From Endozoicomonas sp965208385 (lineage in GTDB: Bacteria; Pseudomonadota; Gammaproteobacteria; Pseudomonadales; Endozoicomonadaceae), in NCBI GenBank assembly GCA_965208385.1, contig CBDBOO010000064.1, positions 12,663 to 76,662 on the forward strand: DNA of 64,000 nucleotides, given 5' to 3'. The position numbers were made by a program, and so were the translations under genes. The notes beneath the pieces are model-generated. The model worked only from the letters and a program-made list of their open reading frames with translations. It was not told the DNA's origin and made no database searches. Positions within the stretch are counted from its first letter, which is position 1. The number at the start of each line of letters is the position of its first letter. Below are positions 1 through 9,513 of this stretch, one piece after another.

Positions 1-445
1 CATAGGATTCATCGACATCCAGAACCAGAGCCTGAAGAACTTTGGCCTTTTCATCCGGTTCAAAGACTTCCAGGGTCAGCTTGTCAAAAAACGACTGGCC
101 CTTACAGATCACACTGACTCTACCGTTTACTCGGACACAGGTGTTAATGCCGGGAATGAAAAAGATTAATCCTGCCTTTGGACTAGTTTCGATATTTTCA
201 TAGGACTGGAACAAGCGATTGCCTGCCACATCAGGAATTAGTAAGCGAGAATTGTCCAGTATTTTAACAAAACCGGGCATTCCACCTTTTGGAGAAGTAT
301 CGCAATTACCATCCCTGTCGCTGGTGGCCATTACCATAAAAGGTGATTGTCGTATGAAGTTCTGTTCTTGTTCCGACATGTAATTCTTGATTTTATCCCT
401 GGCACGATCAGAGGGGGTACCGAATATTTTCTGAGATTCATTCAT
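1..445 (-). CDS. PPOX-type (pyridoxamine 5'-phosphate oxidase-like) flavoprotein, 3' end off window
   Basis: Reading the minus strand from an ATG at 445 gives an open frame to the window edge, starting MNESQKIFGTPSDRARDKIK. It continues with a block containing MVMATSDRDGN and SPKGGMPGFVKILD, then LLIPDVAGNRLFQS and GLIFFIPG, then RVNGRVSV. This is the layout of the FMN-dependent split-barrel PPOX family (MSMEG_1061-like), in which the SPKG and PGNR segments contact FMN. The natural substrate of this subfamily is generally unknown. No strong Shine-Dalgarno sequence is visible; a second ATG at 441 is out of frame. The gene follows the T6SS genes on the same strand but has about 160 bp of its own leader, so I do not assign it to that operon. 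Confidence 0.8.
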   Translation of the reverse strand, partial: MNESQKIFGTPSDRARDKIKNYMSEQEQNFIRQSPFMVMATSDRDGNCDTSPKGGMPGFVKILDNSRLLIPDVAGNRLFQSYENIETSPKAGLIFFIPGINTCVRVNGRVSVICKGQSFFDKLTLEVFEPDEKAKVLQALVLDVDESY

Positions 446-2972
446 GAATAATTTATTATTGAGTTGGCAGGTAAAAGAGCTTTATGATCAATCTAACGGG
501 TTAGGCCGTTATTGGCACGTAATATTTTGTTTCAATTGCCTGCTTTGATCTGTATTTTCTGATTTATATTTTCTGGTTCATTGAGTGATTCTGGAAAAGG
601 GAGCTTCAGAAGGTTATTCGGGCAGGCAAATTAATTTTATTTAACAAGTCAGCACTGAAGGGATTACCTCTGCGATCCAGTGCCAGCTCAAACTCTGCTT
701 TGTAGCCCTTAATAGCGTATTTAAGAACTATCTTTTCGCCGTTTTGCCACTGATCACAATCAAAGACAAACCGGAACCACGCCCAGGGTCCCGTATAGTT
801 TTTTCTGGCGAGCTTCAGATTATTGTTACTCATGGTTATTGTCAGATTTTCATCTTCGCCAACAGGCCATTTTCTTTTCTGCCAGAGTCGGGGTCCGTGT
901 CGATAGATAAAGCGACCGTTGTTGTCTCTCAATGAAAATTCGGTAATATCCGATGTAAGTTCACGGGCACGCATTTTATAGTCAATCTGTAATGTTCCGT
1001 CGGCACTGAACAGTCTCTCTCTGAGAGTGCGGACCAGATTGAGCTGATGAATGGCTTCGTCTGTCATTTGAATCTTATTATCATTAAACGTTTTGATTCT
1101 CCAACCGGGAAGCGTTTCTATGAGAAAGGGGGATAGTGTGTTTTTTTCATAGTTTTCCAGCGTTCCTTTAGGTTTGAAAAATTCGATGAAATCGCCAATT
1201 CTTGTCTCACTGACTACGCCTGCCTCCAAGGGGAAACGGTTGCCCAATTGTTGTTGCCAGAATGGGTAGATTTCTGTATTCCATTGAGTCTGAATATAGA
1301 GCCCTGCCCCAGACATGTAACTGCTCCACACCATGTCAGCCAGCTGTTTGAGCCATTGTGACGCTCTGGTTTCATCTTCGGCAGCCTCCGTCCACAGGTT
1401 GTTCAGGTTACTGCTCTCATTGTTCATGACAATAATGGCATGGTCGTTCAGTGCCTGATTGGTATCATAATGGGCTATCACTCCCTGAATGTCCTGAAAG
1501 ATAGCTTCCAGTACAGGGTTAACTTCCTTGCGCCGATTTTGTAAATAGCTCGCATAAGCTTTAAAGGCATTATTTACGATCTGGGCACTGTCCGAACTGG
1601 TGCTTTTTTCTATAGCAACATGAAGGCTGCTATCCAACAGGTTCGTATTAATACCCTGAGCCTGAATTTTACTGTCACTTTTTCTTTTTAGCTGGTTTTT
1701 AAGTGCAATCTCACTCTTGCTTATGGAAACAGTTTCAGCAAGATTTGTTTCGCTGGCAATCACGCTGATCAGTTTGTACAGCAGGGCATTATCGCCTTTA
1801 TAAAGTGCGGCCAGATGGCGATTAATCTGAAGAGGACTATTCAGTGGTCTAAGGTCAATATTTTCCAGAAGACTATTCCACTGATGGATATATTCCTGAA
1901 AATAGAGTTCGCGTACTTTGCTGCTGATACTGATCAACTGGAACTGACTGACTTGATCTGTACCGTTTCTGATACGATTCAGACTGGCTATCTGTTTGCG
2001 AAGTAAATGTGATGTTGGTGATAAATCAAGAGATTGATAGGCACTGCGGGTAAAAAACCTCGGGAATTCGAAAGAATCTTTTTTTATTTCTGATCGCACG
2101 ATAAAGAGGTTTTGAAAATCTGCGCCAAATAATTCCCTGAGATCAATATTATCGCTGAATTCAGGCATGGATTTGATTTGTTCATACACAATTTTTTCAT
2201 CGACCTGGGAAGCCAGGCTGGCTTTGGCTCTGGCAACCAGTCTCCGATCCGGCTTTAGGGGAGCAACGTCTATGGACCACAAATCTTTCAATAATAATTT
2301 CAATGCCTGACGGTCACTGACTGAAAGCCGTTGGTCGTTCATATATACATGCTCAAAATGTCTTTCCAGAGCATTAGAATCTCGGATCTCGGATTGATAT
2401 AACATCAGATAATAATGTAAATCATCAAATGCGGAAGTACTGAAATCAGTCAGGTTTTTTTCCAGTCTTTCCTGCTGCAGGTTTGAAAGTGGCAATATTA
2501 GTTTTTGTCGTAGCTGCTGATGATAGGCGATGGATACGCGGTGTGCTGTTTCGTTATCTTGCAGACCTATCTGCAGATACCATGCCTTGGGTTGATTGTA
2601 CTGTTGATTGAGCTCTCGTAACTCGGAGAGAGGCTGAATCTGATTTATCAGGGGATTAATAGATGCCTGTTGCATCATGGACGTGTACGAAGCGAAAGTA
2701 TTTCTTTGTTGATGAAGCAAGCGGCTGTTGTAGTCAATATTCAGACTGAATAGAGTGATGCATGCAATGATAATTAGAAATACACCAATATATCCGGTGA
2801 TCATTTTTGTCATCCACAGTGCTCTGGCTTTCCTGTTTTCTCCCACAAGAGCGGTTTCACCGATGACTATGTTTTCAATAAACTGGCGGGTAAAAAAGCT
2901 CTGGCTATCCGGAGTTTGTGAATGTTCAGGAATAACGTTAAATCCATGCTTTCTGGCCAGCTCTGCTGCAAG

Positions 2973-3194
2973 GACATTGATGCTGTTGCCATACTGTCCA
3001 CAGGCTAATGAGATAGGAAGGTATCCCAGAACAAATCGCTGTTCTTTGGGCAATAAACAAATGCAATATACAAGATTTAGTCATATCTCTACTTTATAAG
3101 GCACGTCTGTAGCCCTGTAAACATAGGGAGTAAGCAATACAACTATTGGCGGGAACATAGCCGACATTGATGCTGTTGCCATACTGTCCACAGG
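2973..3194. repeat. 32-bp direct repeats flanking a 158-bp spacer inside tssM
   Basis: Positions 2973-3004 and 3163-3194 are identical over 32 bp (gacattgatgctgttgcc... to ...tgtccacagg). The period is 190 bp, which is not a multiple of three, so the second copy throws tssM out of frame. The 158-bp spacer has no recognisable gene and no terminal inverted repeats. The repeat encodes CGQYGNSINV, and the flanking TssM sequence (GVWFSS before, LAAELARK after) reads naturally through a single copy. A target duplication of 32 bp would be unusually long for a transposon, so duplication or recombination is more likely. Confidence 0.85.
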
Positions 3195-3920
3195 AACTGA
3201 ACCAGACACCGCTCAGCTTCGGATCAGGAAGCCCATGTCGTGACAGAAATAGCTCTTCACAGAAACAATCCAGACGTTCACCCAAAAGGTCGAACTGCAG
3301 AACAAATCGAATCTGGGCCTGTCTGGTTCCATAGCCTCTGGCGTGATAAAGACATTCTGGTAGAGCGTCACATAGACTACGATGACAACGTAAAAAGGCA
3401 TTTCTGAAGTGATCTTCCCTGTATCCGTCGGGTAATGAAAACCCCCAGGGTAGAGATTGCTTCTGGCTACTGGTGTGCTGAAAATATTCTGTAAACCCAT
3501 TGAGTCGATCAGCCTGAGTCAGTAATAGCCAGCTAGGCAGGCAAAGTCCGGATAATCTGTTCAATTCCTGCAGGCGCCAGCGCAGTTGTCGTGCCAGTTC
3601 TGCCAGCCCCGAATGTTGGCGAGTGACCAGCTGTTCCATGGAGAGTGCAGCAATTATTCCTGTGATGGGTTGTCTGGGGCGGGTTATGTGCAACAGATGG
3701 ATGAGGTGCAGCCAGAGGGATTCATTGACGGGGTCTTTTTCCCGGGTGTAATAATGACCGGCCAGTTCGATGACCACTGCATTTTCTCCCAGCCAGAAAC
3801 AGATGTCGGATGATTTCTCTGCAGCGGCCACGGAAATTTGTTCGAAGCCGACATCCGTAAGCCAGCCTGTTTTACCGGAACCGTCGGTTCCGACCATTAT
3901 CAGCCATGGCAGGCTGTAGG

Positions 3921-3927
3921 GTTTTTT
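3921..3927 (-). other. Slippery heptamer A AAA AAC at the tssM frame break
   Basis: On the minus strand the frame of the membrane-anchor piece reads CGA AAA AAC, that is A AAA AAC in the phase needed for tandem -1 slippage. Slippage gives QRKN followed by PYSLPWLIM, exactly the frame carrying the Walker A box. A weak 5-bp hairpin (CAGCC/GGCTG) begins four bases downstream, and a better one (CGGAACC/GGTTCCG) lies about 28 bases downstream. It may be a real recoding site or simply an indel in an A-run. Confidence 0.5.
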
Positions 3928-4243
3928 CGTTGATTCCGGTGAGAGAGCTTTTGCCATAACTGATGCCATTTATGATCCAGTTGCCGGGTAGCGATTTTAA
4001 TCTCGGATTGTTCATTGCTGGTCCGATGATTTTCAGAAGATATTGCGATGATTCTACGTATTTTTTTAAAAATCATCGGGCTGAGTATGAGCGACATAAA
4101 CAGAAGAATAACAACTACCGTATAAAACCACTTCTGGTAATCCGTTTGCAGCCAGTTGATTGCAGGGTATTCTGCAGGAATCAGCCAGATAAATAGAATG
4201 GAAATCACAGCAATCAGTACGGTACCCAGCTTCCATTTTGTTT

Positions 4244-5092
4244 TCATGGCGGGGGATTCCTGGCAGAAGGGAGTGAATTTGTTTTTATTTCCTTTGTTGT
4301 TTTAGTTGCATTGAAACTCTGCCAATGACTTAACTGCTGCAATCCGCTGGAATAATCACTGTTGATATGTTTTATCCACAGGTGACAACCCAATCCGCAG
4401 GAAAGCATCAGGATAAGTGCAATGACAAGGTAAGGTTTATGGTTATATTGAGGTAATGGCCGCCATGGTTGCTGTGTTGGTTTATCGCACGATTTGGAAT
4501 CTGATACAGGCAGGGGTTCTTTTCCTTTACGTATATCCCTGTAAAGGCGATTCATTAATTCAGTCAGGACATGACCATTACTCTGCTTGAACTGTCCACG
4601 ATAGCCGAGACAAAGAAGCAGATAGGCCAATTCCATGAAATCAATCATTTTTCCGGCGTTCTGTCTCGCCTGATCCAGCAGTAAAAAAAATACTTCACCG
4701 GCGTTTCTCTGTTGAAACAGTTGACCAACCAGACTGTGGTTCTCCCAGCAGGCCGCTTGTCCCCAGACAGTATTCATAATTTCTTCATCGAACGCTGCAC
4801 TGAGGATATAACAGGTTTTTTCCATAATCCTGGGTGAATAGTCTGCCTGTAATCCCCGGTTGTGCAATTCTGTTATTGAGTGGATCAGGTACTGATTGAG
4901 TTCAGGCAGGTTTGTCGGATTGTTTTGTTGTCCGAGAGTGGACAGTAAGGCCAGATGTTCTGCGCAAAGGTTCAGGAGTCTGTTATCAGAGGCCTCAAAT
5001 GCCTGCAGCCGATAGACTGCATTATCTGAATTACAGGTGGCTGCATTGAATTCAGCCATGTCGAGAAAATTACAGTCATTCATTGCAGTCAT
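4244..5092 (-). CDS. tssL: TssL (DotU family), T6SS membrane-complex protein
   Basis: TssL is a tail-anchored inner-membrane protein that pairs with TssM. The sequence shows the DotU core (YILSAAFDEEIMNT, then a segment with FFLLLDQARQN and LLLCLGYRGQF) and one C-terminal membrane helix at about residues 222-239 (LVIALILMLSCGLGC), followed by a short periplasmic tail. No peptidoglycan-binding domain is present. The stop overlaps the tssM start (ATGA). The start is uncertain: the gene begins inside four tandem 13-bp units, each offering an ATG, and only the most downstream units are in frame (ATG at 5092 or 5083). This is the only intact core membrane-complex gene left in the operon. Confidence 0.85.
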   Translation of the reverse strand: MTAMNDCNFLDMAEFNAATCNSDNAVYRLQAFEASDNRLLNLCAEHLALLSTLGQQNNPTNLPELNQYLIHSITELHNRGLQADYSPRIMEKTCYILSAAFDEEIMNTVWGQAACWENHSLVGQLFQQRNAGEVFFLLLDQARQNAGKMIDFMELAYLLLCLGYRGQFKQSNGHVLTELMNRLYRDIRKGKEPLPVSDSKSCDKPTQQPWRPLPQYNHKPYLVIALILMLSCGLGCHLWIKHINSDYSSGLQQLSHWQSFNATKTTKEIKTNSLPSARNPPP

Positions 5093-5122
5093 TCATTGCA
5101 GTCATTCATTGCAGTCATTCAT
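5073..5122. repeat. 13-bp tandem repeat over the tssL start codon
   Basis: The unit cagtcattcattg is repeated 3.8 times without mismatch (5073-5085, 5086-5098, 5099-5111, 5112-5122). On the coding strand each unit contains ATGAATGACTG. Because 13 is not a multiple of three, a change in copy number alters which ATG is in frame with tssL and the spacing from any upstream ribosome-binding site. Confidence 0.9.
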
Positions 5123-5994
5123 AGTGTGAATCAGCGAATAACATAACAGTCGATGACAACGTTGTCGGGCATCTGTTCATCAACGTGTAATGCCAGCATA
5201 TCCTGTGTTTTAACCATCTCTATCCAGAGTTCATCACTGGTATCTATTTCAAAATAAACACTGTTGGCTTTGGCTCGTATTTCCAGGGGTGCAGCTGCCA
5301 GTGGATTGATTGGAATGGCGGATAAAGCACTGCGAACGCGTTCTGCTATACGTCCATGTCCGCAAATTTTGGCGGCTGCCAGAAAGGACTCTCGGGTTTT
5401 TGTTACTCCCAGACTGGAAGTAACAGCGAGTACAAAGCGACTTTCGTTAAACAATGTCTTGTCATCGATACGGGCACGTAATAATCGCCGTACACTGAAG
5501 AGCCTGTCGTCCCAGGTGATGGAAACCACCTTTTCATTACTGGCCTGACGAAGATTCAGCAGAAGACTGGAGATTACCGGTGCGAAAGATGAATAAATGG
5601 CGTGAAGATCGAATTTTGGAAATACAGGGGCAAGAGTTGTTGTGAATGTGGCCAGATCAGCGGCCATCACCACCAGATAGCGATAGAGTTCCCCTGCAGT
5701 CATACCCGCCTGTTGATTTAACAAAGTCAGCTCTGCTCCGTAGCGGTTAAGAGCCTGTAACCACATATAGGATATCTGCATGGTCTGGTAACTTTTCTGT
5801 TCACTTTCAACCCCCACCTGAGCGGCCATCATTGAGGCTCTCTGGCTCACTATAGCCTGCAGATTCTGAACCTGTTCAAGGAGATACCGGGATCAATGGC
5901 ACTGACTTAAGGAAGTATCCCCTGAAACACTAAGGCTTGCTCGAGAAGAAAAACGACTATAAAAGCCGGTGTAACTCAACCACCCGAGCAAGCC

Positions 5995-7220
5995 ATGAAC
6001 AAGTGTAGTTCAGAGTATCTTTCTGTTGCTGACGATTGCCTTCGCCAGTTTGCACAAACCGATAACGATGACCTTTCAGCCGTTCTCACTTCAGAGAATC
6101 TTATCGAATTTCAAGACAGCTATCCAAATTCGAGAGTACGAATTTTCCCTCCAATCAAGACGCTCACTCTTTTTATGAAGCAGGTGGCCAGCGATACCAA
6201 ATCCTGTCGTCATGCTTTGATTGATGAAGCAAAGGATCAGGTAGCCGCAGGAAATAAACCTTCCAATACACAAACCAGCGCGTACTGTAAGGCTCGCCCG
6301 AGGTTAACTGAAGAGTCTGTTAAGTCGCTGTTTTGTACTTCAGGTGACAACCTTGACAAGGTCAGCCCTGAATCCTGGTTGTGGCACCAGAGACGCGTTC
6401 TGATAACCGACGGTTCAACACTTCTGATGCCAGACACAGAAAAAAATGAGGAAATTTATCCTCAACTCAACACCCAAAAAAAGAACTGGGCTTTCCAATA
6501 CTGAGGATTCTCGTTCTGATGAGTTTGGGCAGTGGTGCTCTGTTAGATTATGCGGTAGCTCCTTATGAAGGCAAAGAAACAGGGGAGCAAGCATTACTCA
6601 GAAAGCTTTTGTTTCGTCTTCAGGATGGAGACATTCTGTTGGGGGACGCTAATTTCGAGAACTACTTTCTGTTGGCTTTTTTGCTTCAAACCAAGGGTGA
6701 CGTGGTCTTTGAGAAAAATGGTTCCCGTATTATTGATTTCAGAAAGTGCTTCAAAAAACTGACTAAAAACGATGGGCTGTTCAAACTTCACAGATCAGTT
6801 CGTCCAGAGTGGATGAGTCAGGAGCTGTACAATCAGATGCCTGAAGAGCTAATCATTAGGGCGGTTAAAAATAAACGTCGTATTATTGTCACTACCTTAC
6901 TGGATGCCGAAGAGTATCCTCGAAGCGAGATTATTGCCTTGTATCTGAAGCGCTGGAACGTAGAAATTGATTTTCGTGTGATCAAAACCACGATGAAGAT
7001 GGATATGCTTCGCTGCAAAAGTCCGGAAATGGTACGAAAAGAAATCTCTGTCAATTTATTGGTCTACAACCTGATTAGAGCACTGATGGCAAAAGCCGCA
7101 CAAAGTATCGGAAAAGTGCCCAGAGAAGCCAGCTTTAAAGCGGCGCAAGAAACACTGGTTTCTTTTCACCAGACGTTGCTGCAAGCGATAGTTCAAACTT
7201 CACAGAGAGAGCCCGAGTAG
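5995..7220 (+). CDS. IS4-type transposase of IS-A, two frames joined by a -1 shift
   Basis: Frame one (5995-6504) starts MNKCSSEYLSVADDCL and carries RRVLITDGSTLLMPDT, the first DDE aspartate block of IS4-type transposases. It reads CAA AAA AAG at 6475-6483 and stops at 6504. A -1 shift on A AAA AAG (6477-6483) continues as ELGFPILRILVL into frame two (to 7220), which has DILLGDANFENY (second Asp block) and YLKRWNVEIDFRVIK (Glu block, YREK-like region). The C-terminus appears shortened: the basic tail RPGRSEPRAVKRRPK, seen in the fragment at 7410-7460, is lost here by a small deletion. The element is therefore probably inactive now, although the recoding site is intact. Confidence 0.75.
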
Positions 7221-7315
7221 TCAAAAGACGACCAAAGCATAAAAAGCTTCAACACTCAAGAGCACAGGCTCGGAGGCTCAAGAAATACAGGGGGTGACTT
7301 AAGTCAGTGCCATTG

Positions 7316-7574
7316 GCTTAATACGTCTGCTGGATGAGTACTACCAGCGATGGGTGCCCAAAGAAAGGTTATCAGTATGTTGGAAATAATCGCTCAACAT
7401 CTTGTAGGCAATCGTCCGGGAAGGTCAGAGCCACGAGCAGTCAAAAGACGACCAAAGCCGCATCGCAATATTCTGTCTCATTATGGTATTGCTGCAAAAA
7501 AGCTTCAACACTCAAGAGCACAGGCTCGGAGGCTCAAGAAATACAGGGGGTGAGCTCTTAAGTCAGTGCCATTG
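7316..7574 (+). repeat. Rearranged IS4 segment between two terminal repeats
   Basis: This 259-bp stretch starts gcttaatacgtctg, the same join as at 7575, and carries a deleted version of the internal sequence of the second element (YYQRWVPK region). It then switches to an IS-A-like tail encoding RPGRSEPRAVKRRPKPH and ends with another cttaagtcagtgccattg-type terminus. It has no intact gene. It looks like a tandem duplication product of IS recombination. Confidence 0.7.
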
Positions 7575-7612
7575 GCTTAATACGTCTGTTAAAACCAGCC
7601 CGCCCAAGCTGG

Positions 7613-8176
7613 ATGAGCCGTGAGTACTACCAGCGATGGGTGCCCAAAGAATTGACTGTCCGAGTGATTAAAAACAAAAAACGAATAATCGTGACTACCC
7701 TGCTGAACGCAGAGGAATACACACGATCCGAGATAGTCAGTCTTTATCTGGCACGTTGGCATGTAGAGCTGGATTTTCGATCCATCAAATCCCTTATGGC
7801 GATGGATATACTGCGCTGCAAGACTCCGCAAATGGTCAGGAAGGAAATCACGGTGCACCTGTTGGTTTATAATTTGATACGCTCATTAATGGCACGAGCG
7901 GCAGTAAAGCTCAAAAACCTGCCACGACAAATAAGCTTTAAAGCGGCTCAGGAAACCATTCAAGTCTTTCACGTGCTTCTGCTACAGGCGACAACAGAAT
8001 TGCTATCAACACTGGTTGACAGTATGGTGCAAATTGCTTCGGAACATATCGTGGGCGATCGACCGGGGCGAAAAGAACCGAGAGCGATTAAAAGACGGCC
8101 AAAACCCCATAAAAGACTTCAACACCCAAGGGCGCAGGCGCGCAGACTCTTAGAATATCAAGGTAAGAAGGCTTAA
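7613..8176 (+). pseudogene. 3' fragment of IS4-type transposase (IS-B copy)
   Basis: The fragment begins in MSREYYQRWVPKELTVRV and runs to the natural end LEYQGKKA. It contains the Glu-block YLARWHVELDFRSIKSLMAMD and the basic tail RRPKPHKRLQHPRAQ. It differs from the copy at 53381-54235 by one visible residue (EEYTRSE instead of EEYPRSE), so it is a recent duplicate. The N-terminal half, with the first two catalytic aspartates, is missing, so it cannot be active. Confidence 0.85.
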
Positions 8177-9291
8177 GTCAGTGCCATTGGATACCGGGAT
8201 ACCCTGTAATCCAGACATTGAGGAATAAAGGGGCTGTCGAGAATCAGTTCACCATCGCTGCGACATTCCTGAACCCGGGCTATGGCCAGTGTCGAATAAT
8301 CATCACGGGTTTCACTTTCCAGCAGCAGGCTGGGATTCAAACGACAGAGTTCAAGCTTTACCGGGTCATTCTCGTCATTACTGCTGTCTCTTACATCCCA
8401 GTCGAAGCTCAGTTCTGATTGTCCGACACGCTTTCTCCCTGGGAGTTGTGTCCATGTGTCCTGCTTTTATCAATGGTATGGCCAGATATAAAATCAATCC
8501 GGGCGGGGCCCCCTGAATATCTCGAATAATATCTTCTTCAAGTGCGAATGGCGTACCATCCGGAAACAGGCCACGGGCAGTCCTCAAACAAATCTTCCCT
8601 GCTTTCAACTGGTCAGTATCGATATGCAGTTGGGCAAAACCGACCCGGTCAGGATCCAGCATGCTGGCGAGTTTATGAATATAGCTTTTCAGGTATCTTT
8701 CCTGCTGCTGAAAATGCTGTGGGCTGAGAAACATGCCTTCCAGCCAGACTACTTTATCGTGACTGTGATCCATATTGACGTCATTCTCCGGATGGAATGG
8801 GTTGAGTCACTGAAAGACGGAGCTTGTTACCATTGATGTTCAGGGTCTGGATATTGTTCTTTGAGGGGTCTACAGGGATTACAGCCGTCGATTCTGATGA
8901 ACCGTATTCTGCAAATTCTCCCAGGATGGCAATGTAACGGGTTGAGGCATCAAGTGTAAAACTGAGTGTTGTTCTGACCCCGGGTTGTATTGTCGGTAAT
9001 CCATGTTTCCTGATCAGGCTGTCCTGAAGAGTAGCAGTGTCCTGAAGATAGAGATCAAGAAAATCAGCCTGTAGAAATAAAATGCTCCCCCGAAGTTCAT
9101 AACCGTCATTCACCACCTACTTTGATATTTCCCCTACCCCTGCAGCGCAAGGGTTTTGAAATTTGACCACCTTATTGTAAGCATAAACGTACTTCTCCTG
9201 ATAACGAGTACCCAATCAACCTTTCATGGATATCCATTCATGAAAAACACAAACAAGAAAAAACCTCACCTTCAGCAGCCGGAGATGACAG

Positions 9292-9455
9292 CAGGGCGAT
9301 CTCATTTGGCACTAACTTTCTCTGTTTGGCTAATTATTCAGCACACAAAAGTACCAAAATAAGCCTAATTTCCTGTACTTCTCAAAAATTCAGTTTTTAA
9401 AGCTAGCTTTTTGAATATGCAACAGGATTGGTGTTTGTCAAATGAGATCGCCCTG
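9292..9455. mobile_element. 164-bp MITE nested in the IS1634-type element
   Basis: Perfect 17-bp inverted repeats cagggcgatctcatttg (9292-9308) and caaatgagatcgccctg (9439-9455) are bounded by a 9-bp direct repeat agatgacag (9283-9291 and 9456-9464). There is no coding potential inside. A 9-bp duplication fits several families, including IS4-group and ISKra4 elements. The termini do not match any full element in this window. Confidence 0.8.
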
Positions 9456-9513
9456 AGATGACAGGGACAAGCCTCCGTGCATTGATCTTGCTGCTCTCAC
9501 ACTCCCTCTTGAG

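Larger units (their letters stand above)
606..4247 (-). pseudogene. tssM: tssM (IcmF), T6SS inner-membrane complex protein, broken at two places
   Basis: TssM spans the inner membrane, binds TssL and reaches TssJ in the periplasm. Three open pieces together give one TssM. Piece 1 (4247-3900) has two N-terminal membrane helices. Piece 2 (3969-3094) carries LPWLIM and a Walker A box GTDGSGKT. Piece 3 (3053-606) carries a third membrane segment (GVFLIIIACITLFSL) and the long periplasmic part, ending PARITF. Pieces 1 and 2 are joined by a -1 shift at an A AAA AAC heptamer (3927-3921). Pieces 2 and 3 are separated by a 190-bp insertion lying between 32-bp direct repeats. Both copies of the repeat encode CGQYGNSINV in the same phase, so deleting one repeat plus the intervening DNA restores a continuous reading frame. 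The 5' end overlaps tssL by ATGA. As it stands the gene cannot make full-length protein without a frameshift and a deletion. Confidence 0.85.
5894..8189. mobile_element. Mosaic of IS4-type copies inserted in tssK
   Basis: The left end begins caatggcactgacttaag and the right end finishes cttaagtcagtgccattg, an 18-bp perfect inverted repeat; an 11-bp target duplication gataccgggat flanks the block. Inside there is one nearly complete element (IS-A, 5894-7315), then a 259-bp rearranged segment (7316-7574) and a 3' fragment (7575-8189) of a second element that is almost identical to the complete copy at 53368-54864. Both internal junctions are the same: a terminal repeat ...gtgccattg joined directly to internal sequence gcttaatacg. 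This points to recombination between related copies after insertion. Confidence 0.85.
5131..8773 (-). pseudogene. tssK: tssK, T6SS baseplate protein, frameshifted and split by an IS mosaic
   Basis: TssK links the T6SS baseplate to the membrane complex. The N-terminal piece (8773 to about 8440) starts MDHSHDKVVWLEGMFLSPQH, the usual TssK opening. A +1 shift near 8440-8455 is needed to continue into SFDWDVRDSSNDENDPVKLE and a segment with CRLNPSLLLE and the family block ending LDYRVSRY. The reading is then cut by an IS4-type insertion (5894-8189) flanked by an 11-bp duplication, gataccgggat, at 5883-5893 and 8190-8200. The C-terminal piece resumes through QRASMMAAQVGVESEQ and ends at 5131 (VIDCYVIR). 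So there are two independent lesions. The gene lies 7 bp downstream of tssJ. Confidence 0.85.

Noticed and set aside
5073..5122. Possible CRISPR array
   Set aside because: The units are contiguous 13-mers without spacers, and no cas genes are present in the window.
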